Shown here piece by piece: positions 46,699 to 64,000 of a stretch of 64,000 nucleotides of DNA (positions within the stretch are counted from its first letter, which is position 1; every line of letters starts with the position of its first letter). Both the position numbers and the translations under genes were made by a program. The notes below the pieces were generated by a model. The model was not told the DNA's origin and ran no database searches. It was given only the letters and a program-made list of their open reading frames with translations. The stretch comes from Paralichthys olivaceus. Its lineage: Eukaryota > Chordata > Actinopteri > Pleuronectiformes > Paralichthyidae. The stretch spans positions 15,788,501-15,852,500 of the forward strand of contig NC_091111.1 in NCBI RefSeq assembly GCF_024713975.1. Reading direction: 5' to 3'.

Positions 46699-47129
46699 TT
46701 TTTTTTTTTAAATGGCGTTTCAACAGCAACATCGACAACAATTCTTCAAGCTTCAATATTTGATATGTTTGGCACAGTTGAGTTGGTAAATGATGGATGA
46801 TGATTCATTCCCTGAATTAACATCTAGAGCTTCAGGGGTGGTTTTGTAATTCCTGAACAGCCTTTGGATGGACTGTCATGAAACTTTGCTCAGACAATAT
46901 TTCCCCCCTGGGTTTAATGTTAATTATGTAGAATCTTCTCCAGCCTTAATTTAATTCTGTCCAGTGGTTTGGTTAAATTCAATAAGTGACTTTCAGGAAA
47001 CTTACAGTTAGAGATCAGAACTTGTTTCCTTCATCGCAGCTGGTGACAGATTTAAAAACATCGAGTATCTTCAACTCTTCACTTACTTTTTTTTTTTTTT
47101 TAAACTTCTTTTCATCGAACAAACAAATC

Positions 47130-47352
47130 GACACATGCTTCACGAGCTGCTGTTTCCGCTCCGTCGCCGCTGGGGGGCGCTGGCACGGGCTTTGTGCAGT
47201 TTCCGCTTCCTGGTTTGTATCGTCATCAGCCGCGGTGCATCAGGGGAAACAAAATGTCCGCCCAGAACGCGAGCTAACGCTAATTTAACAGAAACAACCG
47301 ACAATAAATAGACATTTCGCGATGTTTTTCCGAACCGCGGGAATGTCAGTAC
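47130..47352. other. CpG-rich block next to a MITE
   Basis: CpG density rises sharply here (GCTCCGTCGCCGCTGG at 47158; CCGCCCAGAACGCGAGC at 47257). It looks promoter-like, but the only start codon (47254) opens a seven-codon frame. No coding exon was recognised. Confidence 0.35.
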
Positions 47353-47980
47353 CATAGACTGTATATAAAGATGGACGTAGTGTCCGTGACGTCACCCGTT
47401 GGTTTCTGAAGAGTGAAAATGAGGCTCGTAGTGGGCGTTTCACCCGGCGCCATCTTGCCGGGGCCTGACTCCTCCTAGTTCCGGGCTAACCCATAAATGG
47501 GCAAAAAGGAGGCGCGCGAGTGGACGCTAGGCGGGCCGAGTGAAGACTGACAACTGAGCCACGCCCACAGAGCTTATCGTTACCTGGTTAGCTCAGGCTA
47601 AGGAGCTAGGCTAAATGCTACCCGCGACTACTAACCGGCTAGCGCTGCGGTGTTGTTGCTCCGGGATGGTCGCGGTCGTAACATCGAACCGAACAGAGGT
47701 AAGTTACCCTGAAACTTTACAACAACAAAACCTATTGATTTATTTCTTATCATAATCATACCACATATACTTACATTCCTCAAGTGGTTTTTGATGTTAT
47801 TGTGGAAATTCACCGTTTATTTAACACGTCTAATGAAGTTTGAAGCAAGTTAACTAGCTTTAGTAAAGAGTTGTGTTTTGTCATTTGATTGTAATTTTAA
47901 TAAGTTAATATTAATAAGCTGCATGTGATACAGACTTGTATAACCGCCATTACTATAACAATCTTTATATACAGTCTATG
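47353..47980 (+). mobile_element. hAT-like MITE with CpG-rich, donor-bearing interior
   Basis: Exact 20-bp inverted ends (CATAGACTGTATATAAAGAT at 47353-47372 and its reverse complement at 47961-47980) bound 628 bp. The left two thirds is CpG-rich and promoter-like. It ends in a strong splice-donor match (ACAGAG/GTAAGT at 47699) before an AT-rich right part. No 8-bp target duplication flanks it (GTCAGTAC versus ATTACAAC), so it may be rearranged. The same terminus occurs at 50086-50105. Confidence 0.6.
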
Positions 47981-49259
47981 ATTACAACCTCTTTTTTTTA
48001 GCCTGTTATAGAATTCACAGTGAATTAGACCCAGTGCAGATGTGTAATTATATGACAGTTTAGATGTGATTATAATCTCCACACACCACTGTTGTAAACA
48101 GTACTCATATTTATTATATATGTATCTGTTTTAACACTGCGAGAAGTTGAGGGACTTGAAGTGGACTGTTATCAACAGCACTGTGAGAGATTATCACCCT
48201 TGAATATTACAGATGTGGTAGAAAGACATTTTATATATTTGAACAATGTTTATTTCTTTTAGTACATCAGTTTGGCTGAAATCTGTGGAGCTTCCACCTG
48301 CTGAACACAGAATAAACTGTAAGTACCCGTCTTGGCTGCTTAACACAGCTGATATTACATGTGTCAAAATTATTGTAATTATTGTATTGTACAGTATCTG
48401 TAAATTATCATGTTTCTCCTCTGTTCCTTAATATCTACAGATTTGACAATGATTTTAGCATAAAACATCCTTTAACATGACTTTTTTCATTTCATGAAGC
48501 ACTGCAACACCTGATGTCCTCAGAATCCACTGTGGCAGCAGCAACAAGGTGGAGATCGGCAGCTTCAGGCTGGTCAACATGTTAATAATATTGAGTCAAT
48601 TTCTATATCCATTATGGTTGGTAAAATTAACACTATCACAACAATGTTCATCTTTTACTTTCTGATTTGATAAACCTTAGATAAAAAGTGTTGTCTTTTC
48701 TTTTTTGCCATAAGAGACAGAACACGGTCAGCACAGCTGTGTCCCGCAGGTTCGTCCGTCCCTAATAAAATGACAGGAAACATAAAAGTATGGCATTATT
48801 GCAGAGATACGTGTTACTTTCAAACAAAGTCTGTGTCCTTATATTCTGTGGATATTCAAGTATGTATCTGAATATGGTTTGGGATTAAACAGTGTACTAC
48901 AGTGAATGTGCAGTATGGAGTTCTTTCACATTAAAAGTATTGCATATATAATGTAATGCATCATGTGCAATAATTTGCTTTAATTGTTAGTAAGTTCTGG
49001 GTCTATACCTGGTAGGTAAACTGTTCATTCATAAATAAAGTTCAGCTCAACAAGTTTCACACTGCAGCAGCTGCACTAACGTTATTTCTGAAACAATAAT
49101 CTAATAAAACATTAATACTGAAGTTACTCACAGTAGCGTAGTCAAGGCGAGCTGAACAACTTTACATAACGTTAGATATCTAACTTGATGATATTCACTA
49201 AACACACAGTCGCCTTCAGTTTAAAAGATTTATCACCATAAACTCTAACGCTCCTCTCT
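47981..49259. other. Non-coding DNA between promoter-like blocks
   Basis: AT-rich, with no recognised gene. An AATAAA at about 48763 could end a non-coding transcript started in the MITE, but this is speculative. Confidence 0.35.
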
Positions 49260-49725
49260 CCGCTGTGTGGAAGCTTCATGTCGGGTTAATAACTCCCATC
49301 CCTCCCGTTAGCATCGCCGTTACTGCTGGTATCTTGCCTGGAGGTTAGCGGAGCTAAGCTAACCAGCCAGGTAACAATGATACCTGCTCATCACTACTGA
49401 CACGTAAATCAAAGACAGTACTTTACTCACCACAGACACTGCAGCACAGACGTCTTCCACTTCTCCGTCAGGACAATCAGCCGAACAACAAACGATGATG
49501 TTCATCCGACATGTGAGTGAAAACTCCCCCACAGACTCCGCTCGTGCTCGGTGACGGGGATTAGCCTGTTAGCTCAGGTGAAGCCGAGCAGACCGCAGGC
49601 TAACAGCCAGAGTGACGTCGGTGACGTCACGTGTCAATCAAGTGATAATTATTCATAATTTCAAACCTCTATATTATCTAAACGAGCGAGTTAGAAAAAA
49701 ATTCACCCCCCCCCCCCAGAGTTGT
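49260..49725 (-). other. Second CpG-rich promoter-like block, opposite orientation
   Basis: On the minus strand this block reads as a CpG-rich promoter with a TGACGTCA CRE-type site (about 49620-49630), followed by donor-like GTGAGT sequences. It ends in a C13 run (about 49708-49720). It faces the similarly styled block at 47353-47700. No protein-coding exon was recognised. Confidence 0.3.
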
Positions 49726-50077
49726 CATGGAGGAAGAACTTACTGATTGAAGAGGTATTTGTCCAATGATATTGACAACTTCCGCAAACTCCACAGTGTG
49801 AGGTTAGGCTAGCCTGAGCAATTGATTGAGCACTTCTTCTTCTTTGTTCGGTTTATTGGTGGGATTCATTACCACCATCTATTGTTGTACTTCTCTTTGA
49901 CATTTCACAATGTAATGTGAAGTAATGAATAATCAATTTTCTTCTTTGTTAGGTTTATTGGTGATGGCAATCAAAGTCAAGGTGCATTACCGCTACCTAA
50001 TGTGTTGTTATATTTAGCAGAGTTATGTAGGTCATACTCAATTCTTTCGCCCAATCCTGTCTCCTTCAGATTCCAAT

Positions 50078-50113
50078 GATCAAACCTTTTTACATACAGT
50101 CTATGGATCAAAC
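50078..50113. mobile_element. Solo 20-bp transposon terminus flanked by 8-bp direct repeats
   Basis: GATCAAAC at 50078-50085 and again at 50106-50113 flanks only 20 bp (50086-50105), which reverse-complements to CATAGACTGTATGTAAAAAG, a variant of the 47353 MITE terminus. Eight-base duplications are typical of hAT transposition. It appears to be a deletion remnant or aberrant excision footprint. Confidence 0.65.
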
Positions 50114-50821
50114 ACAGTCGGTTCGGGTTTTTGGAAAAGAAAACTATTAAAGACATCAGACAGTGACTTCAAAGGGAAGGACAAATAGAATGTAAAAGAA
50201 TGCCTCTGAAGGACAGTTATTAAGTGTAAAAATGTAGCATTTAAATAAAAAAGATCAAAGGTATTTCACCCTTTATACCTATGAAGTACAAGTGAGCTAT
50301 GGTGGAAATGCCCTTTAATGTTTGTTGCCACCCACAAAAAAAGAGAACAAAGATGAAGAGGAAGGTATTTTGAAGCAGAAAGACACTTTTAGTTATAAAC
50401 CACGAGCTGCAGTCACCTTTTCGCCAGAGGAAAAAGGTATCTGAAAAAGAAGTATATTTTAAACATGCATAAGCTGCCCCCTACAGACACGATTGCTTAT
50501 TAACTGGGGCCATATGGATGATGGGGGAAAACATTTTTTTCTTTACTTAGTTTGAAACCCATCCATATATCTTGTTAGTTACAGTCTAATTTCCAAATAT
50601 TGCCTAAACATGAATAACAAACATAGCAAATGTAAAAATCAGAGTCAATATTATAGTATTGCCTACGATCACCATACTGTCATGTCTGACTATGCAATTA
50701 ACTTCCATGGCTGCAATTGTGATCATTTGGTTACAATAAACGTTAAATGTAAATGATGTTGTTTATCAGGTTGTAGAGAAGAAACAAGAATAAGAACACT
50801 AGGAAAGATTTGATTGGGGCA
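50114..50821 (+). other. Upstream region of efhc1
   Basis: This is AT-rich sequence before the efhc1 start codon, without TATA box or CpG island. Part of it is probably 5'UTR or promoter. No repeat was recognised. Confidence 0.35.
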
Positions 50822-53800
50822 ATGTCTTGGAACAATAACAGCCACAGATTACCGTTCTTACCTGGATACACCTTTCAAGATATCACGGTATGTACGTTTT
50901 TTATGCTAAAGTGAAACTAGCTATCATTTTTAATTTAAAGCGTATTTAAGTTTACATAACATGAGGGTTTAATGTTTCAGTACAGTTAGCAAAACTGAAG
51001 TTATATAATATTTACAGTTTACTTTCTGCATTCCTCCAGTTTAAGCAAATTTGAATATATAAATTTTAACTTTCTATCAACTGCAGAGTTGACAGAGGGA
51101 TCTGAAACAAAAGTTTCTATACAAATGACCAAGCTAAAATTCTCTGTTGCAGTGTTGTCAGGTAGAGACGTTTACTAGTAAACATGAAAAATATTATATT
51201 CAAATTATTTATCTTGTACTGGTTCTTTTCTGTCCACTCCTTTGGTTGTGTGTCAGACAGGTTTTTATGTAGTTTAGTGCTGTTGTATGTATTGTAACAA
51301 TAGGATCACATACCATGTTAATTGGACTTCAATTTAATTGGATTCTTGAATTGATTTATATCTATTTACAGGATTTAAAAAATCTAACGCATGTACTTCT
51401 TAATGATCATTCTCTGCAGAAGTCTGCCTTCCATCGATCACAGACTCTCACGTACAAGAACGGCTTTGCTCTGCCCCGTGACCCCACTGTTAGCATTGGG
51501 CAGGATCCTCTTCTGTCAGAGCAAGTGATCCAGCAGGAGATCAACAAGCGGACCTTCAAAACACCGGACATGACTCATGGCTCCTCATACAAGAGCCCGC
51601 TTAAACAATTCGTACCAGCTTACGTGACCTTAGACAAGAAGGTATGCTACAACTTTGAAGACTTAGAATAGTGTTTGATGGTGTTTGTTGCTGTGTAACC
51701 TGACTAATTAATCCCTTGTTTGTCTGCTCACCAAACTTTTGTCTTGTAGGTGCTGCGCTTCTATGCATACTTTAAGGAGGATGTCCAGTTTTCCCCTGAC
51801 GAGGTGTACCGTGTCCGCCCTGTGATTATATACTACTACCTAGAGGATGACAGCATGTACATCTATGAGCCCATAGTGGAGAACTCTGGGTTATCGCAGG
51901 GGAAACGGTTGAAACGACAGCGTGTGCCCAAGAATGAACGAGGAGAGCATTACGAGTATAAAGACCTCAACCTTGGCATAGACCTGGTGGTGTATGGGCA
52001 CAAGTACCACATCACAAATTGCGATGAGTTTACAATGGTACAACCTGTTTGATTGATCTTTATTTTTTTACAGTATGTTTAATATGTACCCGTCAGTTGT
52101 TGAAAATACACCCTGTCTATGTCTAAACAGAAATTCATGGAAAGTGAGGGCATTATTTTGAACGACCCTGAGCCGATGCCAGTTGATCCTTACAGCAACA
52201 GTCGCAAAATGACTCTGCCTTGCCACACCACACCCTCAGAATTTGACAGAAAACACCAGTTTCTCACTATGGACGGGAAGGTAGAGTAAATTCCTTCTGT
52301 AACCATTATAAACTCTGATCCAGACAGCTATCAACACAGAGGCAGAAAATGAACCGGTTCTAGTTTCAGTCTCTTAACTTCTCTCTGTTCAGGTGCTGTG
52401 TTTCTTCGCTCTGTGGGATGATGCTGATTGTCTGCAGAAGGACACCAGATCCGTTACCATCCACTATTACCTTGCAGACGACACAGTGAAGATCAGAGAG
52501 ATCCATGGACCCAATAGTGGTCGTCATCCCTTCTCTGTTGTGATGCGCCGACAGAAGCTGCACAAGAAACTCAAACCACGTATGTTGCAAAGTCGAGAGA
52601 CTGGAAAATGCAATTTCTAAAAGAAACATCCAGTAGATGACAACAAATATTCCAGCTAAATTGTGATATGGTGGCATTTTCATTATTGAGTCACTGCATA
52701 ATTGTTCTTGTCTTATTTCCTTTCAGAGCCCTTCCCCAGCTGTGTGATGCAGGTCTCAAAGGATGAGGTGGAGGAGTACTACTCACCCAAAGACTTCCAG
52801 GTGGGTCACACAGTGAAGCTGCTGGGTCGTCCCTTCTTGCTGTATGACTGTGATGACTTCACCCGAAAGTATTACCAAACCAACCACCCTGACATGGATA
52901 TGTCACCCATTGAAATACAAAAGAAGGTTAAAGTGGAATGGAAGAGGGTGAGAATTAAATTACCTTTTAGTTTTAGTCTTCATCTTTTCTTTCACATGTC
53001 CATGTCATCACTGACCTGCCTGTGGGTACTTGTGTTGTGGTTACTATTTTCTCTCGTCCATAACCCTCTCATGTCCATGTTGTCCACATCTACAGGAGGT
53101 TCCTCCCTACAATGGTTTTGGTTCACCTGAAGATTCTCTCCAGAATTGTTTGGCTCTGATTCCCAAGCGTCCAAAAAAGAATGTGAAGAAGATGCTGGAG
53201 AACCATAACAAAGTTTTGCGCTACAGTGCCACACTGGTGAGTCAACATCAGGGAATGGTCACTGGCCACTCAAAATGACCCAGGAATCTTAACTCTGGAA
53301 ATACATTTTATTGATTAACCAGACTAAATCAAAGCCAAAATTTAAAGGATGGAGAAAAGACTATATTGCACCAAACTAGCAACTCTACATACCTTCCTGT
53401 TGGTTGTAATTTTTCTATTCTCATTCAAAACCCTACATGGGCTTTCTCTTCCTCACAAGGTGGGACAGCCTACCTGAGGAATTCAGATCAGGGCTAATCA
53501 CTCAACCTGTTTTACTTGTTTACATTACACACACTATTAAAATCTATTACACTATATTATTTCATGTTCTGTAAAACATTTTGCAACTATGTTATTAGTT
53601 TTATTATTATTAAAACAGATAATTTCTCTGTTTGGTTAAGCTGCCCCTATGTTATTGATTCCAGGACTCACAGAATCCCACCGACGAAGGCCGACCATTT
53701 ATTCTGTCTTACTTCCTGTACGACGACACTATCAGTATTTTTGAGAACCCCATTCCCAACTCAGGTATCATCAGTGGCATGTTCCTGAAAAAGACACGCA

Positions 53801-54419
53801 TCCTCAAGCCGGGCTCTACTGTGGATAATCCTGAATTCTACTCACCTGCAGACTTCGCTATTGGAGCCACTGTGGATGGTGAGCATCACAGTCTGGGTTT
53901 ACAAAAGGATTGCTTACTCAGATACTACAGAGTCAACTAGGATGTGTAGCTCATTATTACAACCAGTACAACTCTCTCTGAACACATTAACCTGTATCCA
54001 AACTAGGAATTGTTGACCCTGCAATTTTAATTTGAGTTTGAGTATGGGGATCGATACCAAAGAGTGAACGCTCAGCTAATGTCACCTCTCTCTTCTTTGT
54101 TGTGTCTGTTACTTTAGTTTTTGGCCGACGCTTTGTGCTGACCAATGCTGACCAATACGTCCTTACATACCTGGAGTCCATATCGAGCCAGATCCCTTAT
54201 CAAACACTGAACTCTTTGCGTCAAAAGCTGGGTGAAGGGGCAGCGAATAACCAGCCAGGTAAACAAAATGGTTAAATAGTCAGCTAATAATCTCTATTAC
54301 TTGTTTTCAGGGATAGTTGGTTTCACCTTTTTTAAATGCACTGAAACAATACCCAGCAAATTAAGCCCTAACTTTTCTTTTTTTGATCAGGTGATGAAGT
54401 AGAGGAGCCATCCGAGTGA
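50822..54419 (+). CDS. efhc1: EF-hand domain-containing protein 1 (myoclonin-1), C-terminally shortened
   Basis: Ten exons (50822-50887, 51420-51641, 51750-52037, 52131-52280, 52393-52579, 52727-52947, 53096-53236, 53665-53878, 54118-54258, 54391-54419) join to 552 residues. EFHC1 is an axonemal, microtubule-associated protein. Three DM10 domains begin near residues 97 ([12 protein letters not shown]), 243 ([12 protein letters not shown]) and 418 ([11 protein letters not shown]). [23 protein letters not shown] and [12 protein letters not shown] favour EFHC1 over EFHC2. Human EFHC1 has 640 residues; the C-terminal EF-hand part is missing here. The last exon encodes only nine unrelated residues and stops in the same frame as a LINE reading frame that begins just downstream. 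The gene lies between rhag and tram2, as in the human 6p12 arrangement. Confidence 0.9.
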
Positions 54420-55340
54420 TGCAAAACTCGGAACCTCCAAGCAACACAAGTCCCCAACCCGAGCAGGAAATCGGAACAGCGAAGGGTGATGTGGCCTGCC
54501 GCAAACAACAAGGAGTGGCTAAAGCTGGACGAGGACGTTGACAACTGCCTGGAGACTGTCTCGAAGGGCAGCATCGACCAGAAACTCCAAATCATGAGCA
54601 CCATCATAATGAACACGGGAGCAGAGCGATTTGGCGTGGAACAAAGGCGGAGAGGAAACAATCCGGCAAAGCTCAACCGTCGAGAAGCAAAGATTAGCCA
54701 GCTAAGACAAGAGCTAAAGTCCTTGAGACGTCAGTTTGAGGCAGCTATGGACGAGGAGAAAACAGCCCTGTCAGAACTCACAAACATCATAAGTAAGAGG
54801 CTCATCTCGCTGAGGAGGGCGGAATGGCACCGAAGGAAAGGCAAGGAAAGAGCTCGGAAACGCAGTGCTTTCATCAGCAATCCCTTCGGCTTCATCAAGA
54901 AGCTTCTGGGCCAGAGACGAAGTGGCCACCTCACTTGCCCCGTCAAGGAGATCGACCACCATCTCCACGCCACCTTCAGCGATACCCAGAAAGACCACGA
55001 GCTCGGGCCTTGCAGAGAACTGGTGGAGCAGCCGGAGCCTGCAACCCAATTCAACTGCGCTGAACCCACCGTGAAGGAGGTTAGAGAAGCTGTCAGAGCA
55101 GCAAGATCTAGCTCTGCTCCAGGCCCCAGCGGTATACCCTACAGAGTTTACAAACAGTGCCCACGTCTCCTCAGACGTCTCTGGAAGATCCTGAAGGTGA
55201 TCTGGCGGAGAGGAGTAGAGGTTGGGTGCCGTGGCTTTGCTGGCCAATCACTGGCGCGAACCCTCAAACTCCTTGGAGCAAACGGTCTGCACACCAAAAC
55301 AGCCACCAAGAACACGCTAGAGGCCGCGGAGAGAGCCTCA
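54420..55340 (+). mobile_element. Truncated LINE fragment (R2/NeSL-like, tentative)
   Basis: A 313-codon open frame from 54486 contains RVMWPAANNKEW just before and within its start, a basic central region and ARSSSAPGPSGIPYRVYKQC, which is the reverse-transcriptase entry motif of non-LTR elements of the R2/NeSL type. The catalytic core (YADD region) is absent: after VIWRRG at about 55210 the text jumps to a C-terminal-like part (QSLARTLKLLGANGLHTKTA). It is an internally deleted dead copy. Clade assignment is from memory of similar teleost sequences. Confidence 0.65.
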
Positions 55341-56751
55341 ATCTGCCTATTTTTTTTATTTTTCCAAGAAACAATACCATTATGGTGTTTTTTCTGCCTG
55401 TCCTTCCAACTTAGCTGTTTTATTTGATACATTATTTATTAAAATCTCATATATATATATATATATACCATACAATAATGACTGTTTTCTCATTTGTGTC
55501 TATGTGTGTCATATGTATCCTGTGTTTGTTAGCATGAGAACATATAGGGTGTGTATATGTGTGTGAATGTGTGTGCACTTATAGGCATATGCACATACAT
55601 TTGCTCCGTCCCATTCCCATGAATGCAATATCTCAAGAATGCCGTTTTCCTGAAAATAGTTTATTATAGTTTCAATTTGGAAAAACAGTCCATAACTTTT
55701 TTTCAATAACATTTTCCCTGAATACTGAGATAAATAATTTAATAATAATTTTAATTCTAAAAGGATATGTTTTCCTCAAGTAAATGATTACACTCCCATA
55801 TTAATCTGCATATTTACTTTTTTCCCTTTTCGCTGTCTTCCAGCCACCTGATCGCCTTGGTACACCAAGAGTTGCACAGGTAGATGTACATACCATTGTT
55901 TTTAAAGCCAGTGGCTGGAGGCATTATGTTTTCGGGTTTTCTTTTCCTTACCATTTGTATTTTTTGATTTTACAACACAGTATAACAATGTGTGTGAGGT
56001 CATGACAGAAAACCTTCTATGTTCCTGACAAATATATGTGGCATACACACTGAAATAGAAACAAAGACAAGTCTTTATCTTATTTGAGAAAATTGCATTC
56101 TTTAATAAAGTAATTAACAAAAAAACAAGGAATGGCATGCGGTAATATCCAACATACATACTCGATACATATCTATTAAGTGACCAGTGACATATGTAAA
56201 TCATTGGGAGGAGCCTATAGGTGAACACTATTGTTTGGCCAGAATCCCTTCTCTTGACGTGGTAAAGGGATAACCTTATGGCCGGCATACAGTAAGCTCA
56301 TATCATATCATCAGTAACAATTCATTCTGCTCTGATGGATCAGACCAGAAAACAAGCAGAGCCGGCTCAATGGGAAGAGCTGCAAACACTACAACCAATA
56401 CAGTACTTATGTATGAGGATATGCACGGACACATTCATCACTGACACGCACAGTAACATGTGTGCCATTTACTGCGTTCACTTTATGCATACAGTGGTGT
56501 TCCTTAGGAAGGGATAGCAGGCTGCGTGGATGTATGAAAATACTGATATGATGAGAAGAGTAAATGTCTTTTGGGCTCAAAGAGATTTCCTTGGTTTCCA
56601 TTTTCCAGCATTCAAGCGACTGAGTCCCTGTAACATCACAGGACGTAGTCAACCAGGAGCCCCGTGGCCACCGGCCACCAGTTCCCCTGTTTTGCTGTTG
56701 AGAAAACCTTAGCCTGGGCTAAGGCTGCTGTTCAGGCCAGTCTGCATTTTC
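55341..56751. other. Intergenic, efhc1/LINE to tram2
   Basis: A TA run lies at 55447-55467 and AT-rich DNA follows. A short acceptor-donor bounded segment at about 55843-55881 (CCACCTGATCGCC start, ends before GTAGATG) could be a leftover exon but has no family match. It probably also holds the tram2 3'UTR (minus strand). Confidence 0.35.
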
Positions 56752-63494
<6,743 letters not shown>

Positions 63495-63596
63495 GTCCTC
63501 CACAGCAGCTTCTTTTCCTGCTGCTTCTTTATTAATCTCACTCAAAAAAAAAATTCTCTGGCTGCGAAGTTCAGGAGTTAACTTTCTCCACGCTCT

Positions 63597-63606
63597 GCGC
63601 ATGCGC
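63597..63606 (-). promoter_or_regulatory. NRF1-type palindrome in the tram2 promoter
   Basis: TGCGCATGCGCG spans 63596-63607, a full match to the NRF1 consensus, centred about 108 bp upstream of the tram2 ATG. No TATA box is seen, consistent with a housekeeping ER gene. Confidence 0.5.
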
Positions 63607-63654
63607 GTCCTCTTAAAGGGCCAGTGCCCTAAATACCTTCCGTGTGAGCTGTGT

Positions 63655-64000
63655 TCCTGTGTACACAAAGTACACAAGTACACAAGTACACAAACGATAC
63701 AGGTTTAAATAAACATAGTTATATCTTTTCTCACTTCTACATTTCTCCTTTTATTTATTTAACCTTTATTTATATATTCATTTCTGCATGTATTTGTTTA
63801 TTTATTTATTTCTACATGTATTTATTTATTTATGTATTCTTTATTTATTCTATACTCTTAAGCAGCGATGACAACCCTCAGTAGCAACAGTGTTTTCATA
63901 TTGAAATATTTAATATGTGACACAAAGAAAAAACAGTTGTTGCCCAAACATTTGTTTGCTTTTATTGTAAAATGCAGAATGATGTCACAAGATAGATAAA
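63655..64000. other. Upstream of tram2: minisatellite and AT-rich right edge
   Basis: Tandem ACACAAGT units occupy about 63660-63692, followed by a TTTAT-rich run (63745-63850). No gene was recognised before the window ends. Confidence 0.6.

Noticed and set aside
47254-47277. Start codon in a CpG-rich block (MSAQNAS then stop)
   Set aside because: Only seven codons, with no donor inside the frame; not a supportable gene start.
47353-50105. One 2.75 kb transposon bounded by the two matching termini
   Set aside because: The right terminus has its own 8-bp duplications and an additional inverted terminus lies at 47961-47980, so separate insertions fit better.
53400-53520. LINE C-terminal remnant in efhc1 intron 7 ([11 protein letters not shown]-like)
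   Set aside because: Only a short resemblance; too little to support a feature.
54486-55427. Long 313-codon open frame as a new host gene
   Set aside because: It contains a non-LTR reverse-transcriptase entry motif (APGPSGIPYRVY) and then a deletion; it is a dead LINE fragment.
55843-55881. A remaining efhc1 exon downstream of the LINE
   Set aside because: It has splice-like borders but encodes nothing like the EFHC1 C-terminus and has no partner exons.

Overview
The window is teleost fish genomic DNA. It carries multi-exon vertebrate genes with GT-AG introns, abundant microsatellites, and several dispersed repeats that I recognise from ray-finned fish genomes. Apart from the first exon of a calpain at the left edge, six complete protein-coding genes can be assembled exon by exon with consistent reading phase.

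Layout: (1) 461-778, minus: first coding exon of a calpain-3-like muscle protease, the rest lying left of the window. (2) 3603-8943, plus: nrbp1, a pseudokinase of 535 residues in 17 coding exons behind a CpG-rich promoter, with a 3'UTR to about 10440. (3) 12831-19916, minus: a divergent macoilin of 644 residues in 11 coding exons, converging tail-to-tail with nrbp1. (4) 21646-25122, plus: a secreted CRISP-family protein of 242 residues. (5) 25180-38350: a 13 kb gene-poor interval with a degraded Tc1-like transposon, a TTAA-flanked MITE and a cluster of GATA motifs. (6) 38358-45401, plus: rhag, the erythroid Rh-associated ammonia channel, 435 residues in 10 exons. (7) 45402-50821: non-coding, with a hAT-like MITE, CpG-rich blocks and a solo transposon end flanked by 8-bp direct repeats. 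(8) 50822-54419, plus: efhc1 (three DM10 domains), whose C-terminal EF-hand part is missing and whose last exon runs into a LINE fragment. (9) 56752-63494, minus: tram2, 369 residues in 11 exons.

The order crisp - rhag - efhc1 - tram2 matches the arrangement I know from human 6p12. The macoilin next to rhag recalls human 1p36, where MACO1 (TMEM57) lies beside RHD/RHCE. This suggests an old Rh-macoilin linkage that predates the vertebrate genome duplications. The genes do not form a single pathway: they cover muscle proteolysis, ubiquitin-linked pseudokinase signalling, an ER membrane protein, a secreted CRISP, red-cell ammonia/CO2 transport, a ciliary microtubule-associated protein and ER translocation.

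I saw no exotic multi-gene system, CRISPR array, tRNA or rRNA gene, and no retroviral or other capsid/envelope-bearing fossil. The most interesting observations are the truncated efhc1 and its LINE, a GC-AG intron in macoilin, a candidate 4-nt microexon in the crisp gene, the Rh-macoilin linkage, and the promoter-like repeat blocks between rhag and efhc1. All exon limits were worked out by eye from splice consensus, phase and remembered protein families; no alignments or searches were run.
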